A DNA stretch of 64,000 bases from Diospyros lotus (taxonomy: Eukaryota; Streptophyta; Magnoliopsida; Ericales; Ebenaceae): NCBI RefSeq assembly GCF_014633365.1, contig NC_068346.1, forward strand, positions 19,117,030 to 19,181,029, in the 5' to 3' direction. Below the pieces are notes generated by a model. The model searched no databases and was not told the DNA's origin. It saw nothing but the letters and a program-made list of their open reading frames with translations. The translations under genes were made by a program, and so were the position numbers. This document shows positions 12,318 through 23,612 of the stretch, in pieces (the first letter of the stretch is position 1; every line of letters begins with the position of its first letter).

Positions 12318-14161
12318 TTTTTTTTCTTTTCTTGGCCGTGGGATTTTCCAAGTTATCCAATAGTCCCAAAAATAAATTATTGTTTAAAAATTATACTTGT
12401 ATTTTTTGATAAATTTTATAATCATTATATCAATTTAATCCAATGTTGTTAGTAGTTAGAACGCTTAATCATGTATTGGTTGTCTTTTATTATCATTCCA
12501 TTGTTGTTTATTGTGAATTATAAATTCAATTAAGCCAAAAATTATAAAAATACATCATTTTTTATTGGGTAACTTTGAAAATCGCATGGACCAAAAAAAA
12601 AAATCCATTTTTATTAAATCCCATGACAAAAAAAAAGAAGATCAAAATATCTATTTTTATTAAAAAATCAGGTTTTGTGGCCCCACAAAGCCCGATTTCT
12701 TTTATTAAAATAGATTTTTTTATACTTTTCTTTTCTTTTCTTTGCCATGAGATTTTTCCAAGTTATCCAATAGTCCCAAAAATAAATTATTGTTTAAAAT
12801 TTATACTTGTGTCTTTAGGTAAATTTTATAATCATTACATTAATTTAATCCAATGCTGTTAGTAGTTAGAACACTTAATCATGTATTGGCTATGTTTTAT
12901 TATCATCCTATTGTTGTTTATTGTGAATTATAATTTCAATTAAGCCAAAAAAATGTAAAAATACATCATTTTTTATTGGGTAACTTTGAAAAATCACATG
13001 GCCTAAAAAAAAAAAATCAAAAAATTCATTTTTATTGAAAAATCAGGTTTTGTGGCCCAACAAAACCCGGGCCGGGTTTTGTGGCCCCACAACGCCCGAT
13101 TTCTTTTATTCAAATGGTTTTTTTTATCTTTTTCTTTTCTTTTCTTTGCCACGGGATTTTTTCAAGTTATCCAATAGTCTCAAAAAGAAATTATTGTTTA
13201 AAAATTATACTTGTATTTTTGGGTAAATTTTATAATCATTACATCAGTTTAATCCAATGTTGTTAGTAGTTAGAATACTTAATCATGTATTGATTGTGTT
13301 TTATTATCATTTCATTGTTATTTCTTGTGAATTATAAATTTAATTAAGTCAAAAAATATAAAAGTACATTATTTTTTATTGGGTAACTTTGAAAAATCCC
13401 ATGGCCCAAAAAAATAAAAAAGATGAAAAAACCCATTTTTATTAAAAATTCAGTTTTCATGGTCCCACAAAACCCAGGCCCACAAAACCTGGGCCAGGTT
13501 TTGTGGCCCCACAAAACCCGATTTTTTTTATTAAAATAGTTATTTTTATCCTTTTTTTTCTTGGCTATGGGATTTTTCCAAGTTATTCAATAGTCCAAAA
13601 AATAATTATTGTTTAAAAATTATACTTTTATTTTTGGATAAATTTTATAATCATTACATCAATTTAATCCAATGTTGTTAGTGGTTAGAACACTTAATCA
13701 TATATTGGTTGTGTTTTATTATCATTCTATTGTTATTTCTTGTGAATTATAAATTTAATTAAGTCATAAAATGTAAAAATACATTATTTTTTATTGGGTA
13801 ACTTTGAAAAATCCCATTGCCCAAAAAAAAAAAAATCAAAAAATCCATTTTTATTAAAAAACCAGGGTTCATGGCCCCACAAAACCCGGGCCCACAAAAC
13901 TCGAGCTGGGTTTTTTGGCCCCACGAAGCCCGAATGTTTTTTTATTAAAATGGTTATTTTTATCCTTATTTTTTTCTTTTCTTGGCCATGGGATTTTTCC
14001 AACTTACTCAATAATTCCAAAAATAAATTATTGTTTAAAACTTATACTCTTATTTTGGGATAAATTTTATAATCATTACATCAATTTAATCCAATGTTAT
14101 TAGTAGTTAGAACACTTAATTATGTATTGGTTGTGTTTTATTATCATTCTATTGTTATTTA
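12318..14161. repeat. Tandem array of palindromic ~410-bp units (left part)
   Basis: Each unit is a spacer of ~200 bp followed by a palindrome of ~210-230 bp. The palindrome opens with TATTGGGTAACTTTGAAAAA, TCCCATGGCCC and a poly-A run, reaches a GC-rich centre (TTTTGTGGCCCCACAAAA, in several units with CCCGGGCC), and closes with the reverse complement ..CTTGGCCATGGGATTTTTCC and AAGTTATCCAATA. Palindromes lie at about 12563-12772, 12974-13176, 13377-13592 and 13792-14013. A half palindrome (right arm only) ends at 12362. Repeat spacing is 404-421 bp. The hAT element interrupts the array in the spacer after the fourth palindrome. Small open frames here are shadows of the repeat. Confidence 0.88.
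14154..14161. other. Left target-site duplication of the hAT element
   Basis: GTTATTTA, identical to 17290-17297. An 8-bp duplication is the hallmark of the hAT superfamily. Confidence 0.93.
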
Positions 14162-14173
14162 TAGACATGGCCA
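14162..14173 (+). repeat. hAT left terminal inverted repeat
   Basis: TAGACATGGCCA, exact reverse complement of 17278-17289. Confidence 0.95.
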
Positions 14174-14175
14174 AA

Positions 14176-14310
14176 ATTGAACCGGACCGGCGGTTCGAAC
14201 CGGAACCGGAACCGGAACCGGACCGAACCGGCGAAATTCGGTCCGGTTCCGGTTCAAGGTTCCGGAGAACCGGAACCGCCGGTTCCGGTTCCGCGGAACC
14301 GGACCGTTGC
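14176..14310. repeat. hAT left subterminal repeats
   Basis: A dense run of ACCGG, AACCGG and CCGGTT motifs in both orientations follows the terminal repeat. In Ac/Ds-type elements short subterminal motifs bind the N-terminal zinc finger of the transposase; the same role is inferred here. A C-rich tract (14310-14375) follows. Confidence 0.75.
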
Positions 14311-14450
14311 CCCCCCTCCCCTCCCCCCCCCTCCCCCGTGGCCCCCCCCGTGCGGCCGTGCCCCCCCTCCCCAACGATCCAAAATTGGACCGTTGGCTGC
14401 CACCCCCAGCCAATTTTATTTTATTTTTTTTAAATTTTATAATTCCTATC

Positions 14451-14458
14451 TATATATA
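14451..14458 (+). promoter_or_regulatory. TATA box of the hAT transposase gene
   Basis: TATATATA lies ~245 bp before the chosen start codon and just ahead of a (CT)n tract at ~14488-14512, which would fall in the 5' leader. Core promoters of plant genes often have this arrangement. Confidence 0.55.
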
Positions 14459-14696
14459 CCCCTCCCTCCCCCACTCATTTTTCACACTTTCTCTCTCTCT
14501 CTCTCTCTCTCTCTTAAGTCTCAAGCTATTATTCTCTCAATTTTGTCTCTCATTTAATATTTTAATTTCGATTTCTTCAATCTTCTCATTTTGTTATTTA
14601 TCAATTTATTCAATTATATTGTTAATTATTTATTACTTGTTACTATATTATTTTATCATTATTATATTTTTTTATTATCATACTTTTTTCAAAAAA

Positions 14697-16721
14697 ATGG
14701 CAAGTGAAGGTAGAAATGTTGAAAATGTTGAGTTTGAAGCTCAAAATTTTCAAACACAAGAGAGTGAAACTCAACAAAAGGGAGGTGGAAAAATTTCTAC
14801 TTCTGATATTTTTAATATTCATTTCAAGAAAACACCAAAAGGAGATGGTAAATTTGATGTATCTTGTAATTATTGTAATCAGGTATACAAATTCAAGCAA
14901 GAAGGTGGATATGGTACTTTCGCCCGACATTTGCAAACAAAGCACCCGCTCAAGGTTGGATTGAGCCGCGATCAAACACAAATATCCCGGTTTGCTACCT
15001 CTTCAAACTCTCCTCAATTATTTCATTATAATGAAGCTAATTGTAGGTCTGGTTTAGCTGAAATGGTAGCAATTGATCATTTATCTTTTAGTTTTGGTGA
15101 AAAATTAGGTTTTACTCGATTTTGTCAAAACTTTGTTAATCCTAGTTTTAAATCAATTCCTAGAAATACTTTGAAAAGGAATTTGTTAAAATTGTTTAAA
15201 AACTCAAAAATTGAATTGATAACATATTTTCAAAACAATAATATTAATGTTTCTATTTGTAGTGATATTTGGAGTGATCATTGGCAAACTCATTCATATA
15301 TGGGTATTACTTGTCATTGGGTTGATGAAAATTATGTTTTACAAAAAAGAATTCTTGCGTATCGATGTTTTGATGAAAGTCATAATGCTGAAAATATTTG
15401 TAGATTAATTCAACAAATTTTACAAGAATATAGATTAGTTAATAGAATTTTTTCAATTTCTTTTGATAATGCATCGGCTAATACTGCTTCTATTAATGAA
15501 TTGAAAAGAATTTGCCAACCAAATTTTGGTGGAAGATTTTTTCATGTTAGATGTGCATGTCATGTTTTAAATTTATGTGTTCAAGATGGTATTAAGTCAC
15601 TTAATTCTTATTTAGATCCAATTAGAAATGTTATTTCTTATATTTGGGTACACCCTCGAACTGCAAAAGCATGGGCACATTTTTGCACCTCCAATGGTCA
15701 AACCCCAAAACGTTTTTCAAAAGATGTCCCTACTCGTTGGAACTCAACTTTTAAATTACTTAATCAATCTTTTGAATATAAAGATTTATTGTGTTCTTTT
15801 GCAGCAAATTATATTCCACAATATCCTATTTTTCCAACTATGTGGAATGTTTGTAGTTCAATTTTGAATATTTTACGAATTTTTAATGATGCTACTCATA
15901 CACTTAGTAGTGTTTATAAACCAACTTCACATCAATTTTTAATAGAAGCAATGAATGTGGCCGGTGTATTAATGGAAGGAATTAATGTTGAAGAAATTTG
16001 TCATGCTGTTTTAGAAATGAGAGAAAAATGGTTACGTTATTATCAATTTATTCCTGAAATTTTTCTTGTTACTATGGTATTTGATCCTAAGTGTAAATTT
16101 GATGGTTTAATTGAGTGTTTGTCTAACTATTATTCGTTGTTAGGATTAGAAAATAATGAAGAAATTGATGTGAATATTATAATTTCTAAGGTTAGAACTT
16201 TATGCAATCAATTATATGAAGCATATGTTATTGCTCCTAGTAGTGAAGAATCATTTCCATCCATGGCTCCGCATTCCTCTTCCTCCCAACCAATGAAATG
16301 GGGTCATAAATTTTTAGATCAAAGGAGGAAAAAACCTAGATCGAGCTCACATTCGGAGCTCGAAACTTATCTAACCACAGTTTTTGAGTTTGGTGATGAT
16401 ACAGGTTTAAATTTTGAAATTTTGGAGTGGTGGAAAAGGCACAAGGAGACATTTCCAACTCTTGCAATTATTGCAAGTCAACTTCTTGCAGTTCCAGCTT
16501 CAACTGTAGCCGTTGAACAAACATTCAGTAGTGGAGGCAACATTTTGGACGAAAGAAGATCAAGATTGGCTCCAGAATCATTGGAAGCTCAAGTTTGCCT
16601 CGATGATTGGGAAAGAGCTAACATGCGACGTCAAGAAGAACTTATCCGTTCATCATCATCTGACGAATGGGTTAATGATGGTTCAACAACGGCGACTTCC
16701 GACTCCAATGAAGATGCGTAG
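14697..16721 (+). CDS. hAT transposase, BED zinc finger type
   Basis: The gene encodes a 674-residue protein from one exon. I chose ATG 14697 (MASEGRNV), not the upstream in-frame ATG at 14307: the 130 residues before it are translated C-rich, CT-rich and T-rich leader DNA, and the promoter lies at 14451. Residues ~53-83 form a BED zinc finger (CX2CX17HX4H: C57, C60, H78, H83). The RNase H-like core follows, with CSDIWSDHW (~187) and SFDNASAN (~254) holding candidate acidic residues, then RCACHVLNLC and VPTRWNST. Residues ~555-640 form the hAT C-terminal dimerisation domain (LEWWKRHKETFP, PASTVAVEQTFSSGG, LDDWERA). The protein is expected to bind the element's ends in the nucleus and carry out excision and reinsertion. 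Length and domain order are as usual for plant Ac-like transposases, and no frameshift or stop is present. Confidence 0.95.
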   Translation: MASEGRNVENVEFEAQNFQTQESETQQKGGGKISTSDIFNIHFKKTPKGDGKFDVSCNYCNQVYKFKQEGGYGTFARHLQTKHPLKVGLSRDQTQISRFATSSNSPQLFHYNEANCRSGLAEMVAIDHLSFSFGEKLGFTRFCQNFVNPSFKSIPRNTLKRNLLKLFKNSKIELITYFQNNNINVSICSDIWSDHWQTHSYMGITCHWVDENYVLQKRILAYRCFDESHNAENICRLIQQILQEYRLVNRIFSISFDNASANTASINELKRICQPNFGGRFFHVRCACHVLNLCVQDGIKSLNSYLDPIRNVISYIWVHPRTAKAWAHFCTSNGQTPKRFSKDVPTRWNSTFKLLNQSFEYKDLLCSFAANYIPQYPIFPTMWNVCSSILNILRIFNDATHTLSSVYKPTSHQFLIEAMNVAGVLMEGINVEEICHAVLEMREKWLRYYQFIPEIFLVTMVFDPKCKFDGLIECLSNYYSLLGLENNEEIDVNIIISKVRTLCNQLYEAYVIAPSSEESFPSMAPHSSSSQPMKWGHKFLDQRRKKPRSSSHSELETYLTTVFEFGDDTGLNFEILEWWKRHKETFPTLAIIASQLLAVPASTVAVEQTFSSGGNILDERRSRLAPESLEAQVCLDDWERANMRRQEELIRSSSSDEWVNDGSTTATSDSNEDA

Positions 16722-17084
16722 GATCCAAGTCCATATTTTATTTTTTTTCACATTTGTAAAAATTAATTACTTGTATTACATTTTTGTTGTAATTATTTTT
16801 TAATGAAATTAAGTCTAATTCTATTTTTTATTTTTTATTTTTCACATTTGTAAAAATTAATTACTTGTATTACATACTTGTTTAGTTGTTTTAATTATTT
16901 TTAATGAAATTATTACTTATATTTCTTCAATTTTTAGTAGTGTTTTTTTATTAAAAATATGGTTGAGAATATTTATATTTACAATTACATTTAACAATTA
17001 AAAATCGAAACCAAACCGAACCGAACAACGGAACAAGGACCAAAATTGAATACAACAATATTTAAAAAAAATTAAAAAAATTCG

Positions 17085-17277
17085 GTTTGAACCGGAACCG
17101 TTGACCGAACCGGCTCAAACCATTGACCGAACCGGTCCAAACCGTTGACCGAACCGGCACGAACCGGAACCGGAACCGAACCGTCCCAAACCGCCCTTGG
17201 GCGGTTCGGTTCAGGTTCAAAGATTTCTTGAACCGGAACCGGCGGTTCATGAACCGGAACCGGCGGTTCATGAACCG
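17085..17277. repeat. hAT right subterminal repeats
   Basis: GAACCGGAACCG and 'ttgaccgaaccgg' motifs recur through this stretch, including a short direct repeat of 'ccggcggttcatgaaccg' just inside the terminal repeat. It mirrors 14176-14310. Confidence 0.75.
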
Positions 17278-17289
17278 TGGCCATGTCTA
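17278..17289 (-). repeat. hAT right terminal inverted repeat
   Basis: TGGCCATGTCTA, followed by the target duplication GTTATTTA at 17290-17297. Confidence 0.95.
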
Positions 17290-17884
17290 GTTATTTATTA
17301 TGAATTATAAATTTAATTAAATCAAAAAATGTAAAAAATACATTATTTTTTATTGGATAACTTTGAAAAATCCCATTGCCCAAAAAACAAAATTCAAAAA
17401 ATCCATTTTTATTAAAAAAATCAGGTTTCGTGGCCCCACAAAACCCGGGCCAGGTTTTGTGGCCCCACAAAGCCCGGACCAGATTTTGTGGCCCCACAAA
17501 GCTCGATTTTTTTTTTATTAAAATGGTTATTTTTATCCTTTTTTTCTTTTCTTGGCCATGGAATTTTTTCAAGTTATTCAATAGTCCCAAAAAATAAATT
17601 ATTATTTAAAAATTATACTTGTATTTTTGGGTAAATTTTATAATCATTATATCAATTTAATCCAATGTTGTTAGTAGTTAGAACACTTAATCATGTATTG
17701 GTTGTGTTTTATTATCATCCCATTGTTGTTTATTGTGAATTATAAATTCAATTAAGTTAAAAAATATAAAAATAAATCATTTTTTATTGGGTAACTTTGA
17801 AAAATCCCATGGCCCAAAAAACAAAAAATCAAAAAATCCATTTTTATTAAAAAATTAGGTTTTGTGGCCCGACAAAACCCGATG
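17290..17884. repeat. Palindromic array (right part)
   Basis: The array resumes after the hAT element. One full palindrome lies at 17351-17583, then a spacer, then a left arm only (from ~17785) that is cut off at ~17884 after 'cccgacaaaacccgat', where the sequence changes. The total array, without the hAT element, is ~2.4 kb. Confidence 0.85.
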
Positions 17885-20411
17885 ATGTTGTGCAGTTTTG
17901 AAAAATTATTTTTTCATGGAAATCAGTATAGATCTAGAATAATATCTATTAAAATATGTTTTATTTACAACTATAAACATACTACACGGCCTTTATAAGC
18001 AATGTGATCAGAAAACAAAACAAATAGAAGTGAAATCAATCCTTAGAGATTCAGTCAGCAAAATTATTTGTTGAAGAGAAAGAATTTTGTTGAATGAGAT
18101 TTCAATGAAGTCGCTGTGATTGATGAAGATTGTTAAATGACCCAACAAGCAAAAAAATTGAATGTATAATGAATGACTGATTTTGGATGGTTTGACAATG
18201 GACAGAAAGAGAGTAACGTGAACATTGGAAGATGAGAGAGAAGAGAAAGACAATATGAAAGAGATAAGGGTATTTTAGTAAATGATGATAAGGACAATGT
18301 GAGCTTTCTAATTTAAAATCTCATTAAGGGTATTTTAGACATCTCGTATAAAAGTGGCTACAGAGTGCAATTAGTTTGTTTTATTTGTCAAAAATATTTT
18401 TTTACTAAGAAATGGTTAAAAATAATTTTTTAAATTTCTTTAAGTTATTTATGAATTTCTCACCTTTAAATTAAGCTTGAGCCTCCATGCTTCACGCTGC
18501 AGCAGTGAGTGAACATGTTGTTAATATATTATATATATCATATATATATATATATATGTATTACGCATGCAATTGTATCATAATTATATATATATATATT
18601 TATATAGCACGGCAACTTGACTATACATATATGTATTATATTTATATATATATTATAATATTTATATATATTGTAGATTTTTTTAATTTAATTTATTTTT
18701 TTTAAAAATTAATGAGAAATATTATTCTTTTTCTAAAATTTCTAATTCATCCATAATTTCTCTTTAAATTTTATTTTCTTGCATATAATTATAAATTGCC
18801 CATAAATATTTAATTAAACCAATTTTAAAAACAAAATAGGGGTATAATTATAACAAAATTTTATAAAATTGACCGCTAATCACACATCCCAACTTAAACA
18901 TTGCTAGTCCCATAGCAATTAAATTTAATACTGGACTTTAATCCTCTCTTTTTCACAACTTAACAGATATTGAGATTTCAAGTATAAAACAAAAATGTAT
19001 GAGCGGGAACAAATGAATTTTAAACATACAATATAATGTCTCTTATTAAGTGTTTGTCAGGCATCATGCAATTTCAGAAATGTAATTAAATCAATCATGC
19101 CTCACACTCTAAGTTTTGATTTCAAACCTCACAGTAAATAAGTACCTTCCAAAAGAAATAATCACACTTGGCTACACTCAGGGATGCACCTTAATAAGAG
19201 TAAGTGTAAATCAAGTGCAACTTGGTGTTATCCCAAATATGAAAAACAGAATTAAGAACATAAAGAATTTTGACATAGCTTCATGATTGGAAATGTATTC
19301 ATGATCAATGTCCAAATTCCAATCAAAATTTCTTCTTCTAAATTCTAGGCTTGAGTGTTAACCTGCCTAAGGATCAAGTGAGATCATAAAATGGTTGTAA
19401 TGGGGCCAGGGTGATGGAATGGTTACGAAAGAAAAGGGAGTAGGGATTCAAAGAGTGTTTTGTGACCCTTATTTGGGTATTTCCTCCTACTTGATATCTC
19501 TAAATATATATATTTTCTCTTTTTTTTTTTCTTGAAATCAACAACAAGGGAATAAAATTCTTCCAGTATTTTATTAGAGAAAGAAATAACTTTTTTTTCT
19601 ATTAATTTGGATTTTTTTCTTCTTCATCTCTTTTGTTTTGCTTTTTTTTTTTTTTGTAACTAGGAATAATAACAATATCAATATGAACAATAGTACCCTA
19701 AATAATAAGAGGGTTCACAACACACATAAAGGGTAAGGACATGATTTAAGAGAGGCGATGGGTAGAGTGAGGGTCACCAAAGAAATTTATTTTCTATGTA
19801 GGCTCAAAAGGGCTTAACAAAAGATTAAGTTTTAGGAAAATAAATTAGGTTTAAGGCTCAATTATGAAGAAAATAGTCTCACTCTCATCTCCTATAAGAC
19901 AAATCTACTCAAGTATAACATTCAAAATAGGAAACTTGATTAGAATTCTTTTATTGTCATGTTTAGCATTCAAAGCAATGTAGGGTATTAAAGCTATTGA
20001 AAAAAAAAATTCATAGCAAATAAAAGTATGTTCAGAGTAAATTTTTGTTCACTCAAAATCAACAACAATAGGCTCAAATGCTCACAATGGTCAATAGTCT
20101 CCACCTTTATTGAGAATTCATGTAATGCACCAATTAACTAATCACAACCTTTTTTGATTTCATGCCACACAGACAAATGGAACATTCGGTGCATACACAA
20201 TCCTTATTCTCAACTCATACAATTCTATTTTCAAACAAGAAATCAAGACATTTATGTGCAAGTTGTGAATTCAATTTAATATATCCAGTATTAAAATCTA
20301 ATGCGTAGGGATAACAATTTTCTTTTAAATGACACGACCACACAATCAAACAAAACCAAAACAGAATCAAGCATGTTTATAAGTAAACATGAATTAGTTC
20401 CTCACAAAATT
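17885..20411. other. AT-rich, likely 3' non-coding part of a minus-strand Gypsy remnant
   Basis: No gene is recognised. The stretch holds an (AT)n microsatellite at ~18525-18690 and several poly-T tracts (near 19515, 19590, 19640). It follows, on the minus strand, a gag-like region and the purine tract at 20412-20428, so I infer it is the 3' untranslated part of the same old element. No LTR ends could be fixed. Confidence 0.35.
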
Positions 20412-20428
20412 GTACCCTCCCCCAACTT
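20412..20428 (-). other. Polypurine-tract-like motif
   Basis: The minus strand reads CAAGTTGGGGGAGGGTA. A phrase like this (AAGTTGGGGGAG) is common 3' of the coding region in plant Athila/Tat-type Gypsy elements. It supports assigning the surrounding minus-strand sequence to such an element, but no LTR start directly follows. Confidence 0.4.
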
Positions 20429-20619
20429 GATTTAATATTACCTTTAAGCACTAATGAAATGAAAGGGGATAAGAATACCTGGCAATCTTCAATGTAAAAC
20501 TGATTCCTTATGCTTACTGTGAACAGTTGAAACTAAACTAAAAAGAAACATTTACTACAAAACGTATAAGTAATAACAATTGAAAGTACATCAGCCAAAG
20601 TAAACAAGATTTTGTTTTA

Positions 20620-21051
20620 TTTTTTTCTTCCCATGTCTGGATCTAAAAGATCCATTTATTCATTTTCTTCTCATAGTAGGCTTCATCCAATGCCCACTCT
20701 TGGGAAAGTTTTTGATGGAAGGATGGCACTGAACTGTTTTGTCAGAAATATGCCTTCTCATACTCATGAATTTTCCTTTTTATAGTGCACAAATCCTTGA
20801 GACATTCAACAACTGAGGGTGTTTGTATTATTTCAGTCAGTGGGAGCAACTCATACTAGTTTGCATTTTGTTGATCCTTCTGTGTGGTGGTAGATCTTTG
20901 AGGGAAAAGAGGTTTAGGATTAAATTGGGTTTCCTCCATGACATTTTTGTCTTTTTTCTATCTTTTTCTCTTTTGTTCTTTTTCTTCCTCAAAGGTTTCA
21001 TTGACATCTAGCTCACCGTGATCAACCACTTTCCCTTCCTGCACTATAGGG
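20620..21051 (-). pseudogene. Gypsy gag-like C-terminal part, continuing from 29211
   Basis: On the minus strand, skipping the CACTA insertion, the reading frame of the gag remnant at 29246 runs on with VVDHGELDVNE and an acidic/basic stretch, then PSVVECLKDLCTIKRK, which resembles the 'xxFLKDLxxxKR' block of plant Athila/Tat-type gag proteins. Stops are present. The frame at 20823-21011 on the plus strand is a shadow. Protease, reverse transcriptase and integrase are absent from the region that follows, so the element appears to have been gag-only or to have lost pol. Confidence 0.45.
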
Positions 21052-21054
21052 TGT
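21052..21054. other. Left target-site duplication of the CACTA element
   Basis: TGT, repeated at 29208-29210. CACTA elements make 3-bp duplications. Confidence 0.85.
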
Positions 21055-21065
21055 CACTACAAGAA
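21055..21065 (+). repeat. CACTA left terminal inverted repeat
   Basis: CACTACAAGAA, exact inverse of 29197-29207. Looser similarity continues into 'ttttaatggcggcc' (left) and 'ttttagtggcagcc' (right, inverted). Confidence 0.92.
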
Positions 21066-21625
21066 TTTTGACTTTTAATGGCGGCCAGGACCGTCACTAA
21101 AAGCATAAAAACTCGTCACTAAAAGTTTTAGTGGCCGCTGAATTATTCGCCACAAACTGTCACTAAAAAATCTGTCATAAAAAGTATTAGTGGCGATTAT
21201 TGGCTGGCCGCCACTAAAAATACCCTTTTAGTGGCGACCGAATGTGACGGTCACAAAAAATTTTTTAGTGACAACTACAGTCCTTCGCCACTAATGTCAT
21301 TTTTTATGACGGTCATGGCCGTCACAAAAAAATCACTCTTTAGTGACGGCCACTAGTGACTGTCACTGTTAATTTTCTTTTGTGAAGGCCACCGTTGTCA
21401 CAAGTAATGAATTTTTTGTGACGGCTTTGCTGATTGTCACAAATAATAAGATTTTAGTGATAGTTTTGGCCGCCACAAAATGAATGTTTCTTAGTGACCA
21501 CATTATATTGGCTGACACAAAAAGTGTTTGACAGATACTTTTAGTGAGAGTCATGACAGCCACAAAAGAAGACATTTTTAGTGATCACTTTTTGTTGGCC
21601 GCCACAAAAAGTGATTTTTATAAAA
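21066..21625. repeat. CACTA subterminal repeat array (left)
   Basis: At least a dozen units of the type 'ttttagtggcggcca' / 'ggccgccactaaaa' alternate in both orientations over ~560 bp. In En/Spm such subterminal motifs bind TNPA; that role is inferred. The open frame at 21369-21575 is a shadow of the repeat. Confidence 0.88.
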
Positions 21626-23207
21626 TTTTCCCACAACCCACTGCTTGTTTTTCTATATTTTAAATCCTATTAATTTAATACATTGCATCCAAAATAAACA
21701 CCATTCTAATCATCAAGAAACTTCAGAACACTAATTTAAAACTTAATGATAATTAAGCAAACAATTCTAGTCAATTAATAATTGTCATAAAAAAAAACAT
21801 CTAGCACTTTACATCATTGTCATAAAAAAAAAGACATCTAGCACTTTACATTTAAATTTAAGTATATATCTAGTTAAGCAATTAAGTCTAGTCAATTGTT
21901 ATTTCTAATCCTTCCTACTCTAACATCTTCCATAAAAGCTTCAAAGATTGATTGCCTTTCTTTGCTTGGTCCAATTTTGTCGATAACGCTTCATTTTTCT
22001 ATTTCAAAAGTTGCATTTCATTTTTCAAACAATTATTATGTTGTCGCATTTGTTCTAGTTCTGTAACAAGCTCATGACGAGATGAAATCTTTCCGAGGAT
22101 AGAAGAAGGAGTTAGTCCGAATCCATACCCACGAACACGTCCATGTCTTTCTTTTCCCATTACTTCAAAAAAAATTTCATTTTCATCAATAGTTTGAGAA
22201 GGTTCTTCCCCAGCTCTTTGGGTTACTAAAGATTGAATTTTGTCCTGAAATTTGATAATAAATAAAAGAAATATGTTATAACATAATACTCAAATATATA
22301 TCACAATAACAACATAAACTGCTTAAAATAAAATTTACCACTATTTCTTTTGATGTGGAATCAACCATTGATCCGTCTTTTTTCTTGTGTGTCACCTTGA
22401 ACATTTCCCATGCAGACGGTTCATGCCATAATATTTTAACCTGTATTAAATAGACAAGTTAATCAACAACAACAACAAAAAAAAATGTTAATGAGAAAGA
22501 TGTATAAATGACTTAAATTATACTTGTTCAACTCTAACTCGAGCAAAACTTCTAGTGCCTATAGTTTTAGTCATTGTTTAATTTGATCGATTAAACTTAT
22601 TACGAGCACAAACAACCTATATGTAAGACCAAATACAATAATCATGTTTTAAATAATTAAAATGACTTGTGCATAAAAAAAGTAAAGGGTATAGAATACC
22701 TGAAACTCATGTGAGCTCAACCAAGTGACAAATTGTCTCCATTGTCCTTGGTCAACTGTTGTTGGAGCAAACTTAATTCGATCATCATCATTATTGTTGT
22801 TTCCAAAATACAACAATCTATTTTTACTTGTGGGCAGATGTAGAAGTCTTGGGAGTTGGATTTTTAATGATGAGAATCTTAACGAGCAACTAGATCTGGC
22901 AAGCAAGTAGATTTGGTGATCCCACAAAGCTGATGGTCCGATAGGGTTGATGATCTGGTGGATCTGGTAGATCTAGTGGGCTGATGATCAGGTGGGCTGA
23001 TGATTAGGTGGCCCAAGATAATCTAGTGGCCTTAGATAACCGAGTGACCTGAGGAAACCGAGTGGCCTACAAAACGAGAGCACCATTAGGACGCGGGTGG
23101 GGGTCCCAGTACAAACCCTCCGATGCTTAAGTCAGATCTCGAGAAAAAGTGAGAAATGGTGCTTCAATAACTCAAGAGTGTGTACCTTGTGAGGGAGGCG
23201 GGACCTT

Positions 23208-23216
23208 GTATTTATA
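23208..23216 (-). promoter_or_regulatory. TATA box of the 908-bp solo LTR
   Basis: The minus strand reads TATAAATAC, ~490 bp from the LTR start, and is followed by the R-U5-like segment. Confidence 0.6.
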
Positions 23217-23379
23217 GCGGAGGGTGAGGAAGGCCTCGAGATAATCTCGGCGAGGATCTCGCGGCCCGCTCCGGAGATCTCGCGGCCCATTTCAAGGATT
23301 TCAAAGCCTATTCGACTGGGCGCCTGATGACGAGAGGAGGCTTACTCGGTTACAAACGAGTGGGCCATGAAAATGGCTG

Positions 23380-23612
23380 AGTTGGAGGGCCACTCGGCAT
23401 AACCGAATGACCCACCACTCGGTTATGCTCTGAGTGGGATCGCTTGGCCTAACCGAGTGGGCTCGGTATAACCGAGTGGACCCCTACTCGGTTAAGCCGA
23501 GTTGGGGCACCCCACTCGGCATAGCCGGCGGGTGCCCACTCGGCATAACTGAGGGGGGGGCAGCCACTCAACATAACCGAGTGGGCCCCCACTCGGTTAT
23601 GCCGAGTGGGTC
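23380..23612. repeat. Inverted-repeat cluster in LTR U3
   Basis: CCACTCGG, ACTCGGTTATGCCGAGT and ACTCGGCATAACCGAGTGGG variants recur about ten times in both orientations. Many units are themselves near palindromes, so single strands could fold into hairpins. Confidence 0.8.

Larger units (their letters stand above)
14162..17289 (+). mobile_element. Complete hAT (Ac-like) DNA transposon
   Basis: The 3128-bp element is bounded by the 12-bp terminal inverted repeat TAGACATGGCCA and by perfect 8-bp duplications GTTATTTA. Between the ends lie CCGGTT-rich subterminal repeats on both sides, a TATA box, and a single uninterrupted transposase gene. Ends, duplication and coding frame are all intact, so by sequence it looks autonomous or only recently inactive. 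It sits in a spacer of the palindromic array, whose copies on both sides rejoin exactly at the duplication. Whether the protein is expressed, or the element moves, cannot be seen from sequence. Confidence 0.95.

Noticed and set aside
14307..14696. 130-residue N-terminal extension of the hAT transposase frame
   Set aside because: It translates C-rich, CT-repeat and T-rich leader DNA into Pro-, Ser/Leu- and Phe/Ile-rich sequence, lies partly upstream of the TATA box, and precedes the ATG that begins family-like protein.
18487..18705. 72-residue Tyr/Ile-rich frame
   Set aside because: Translation of an (AT)n microsatellite.
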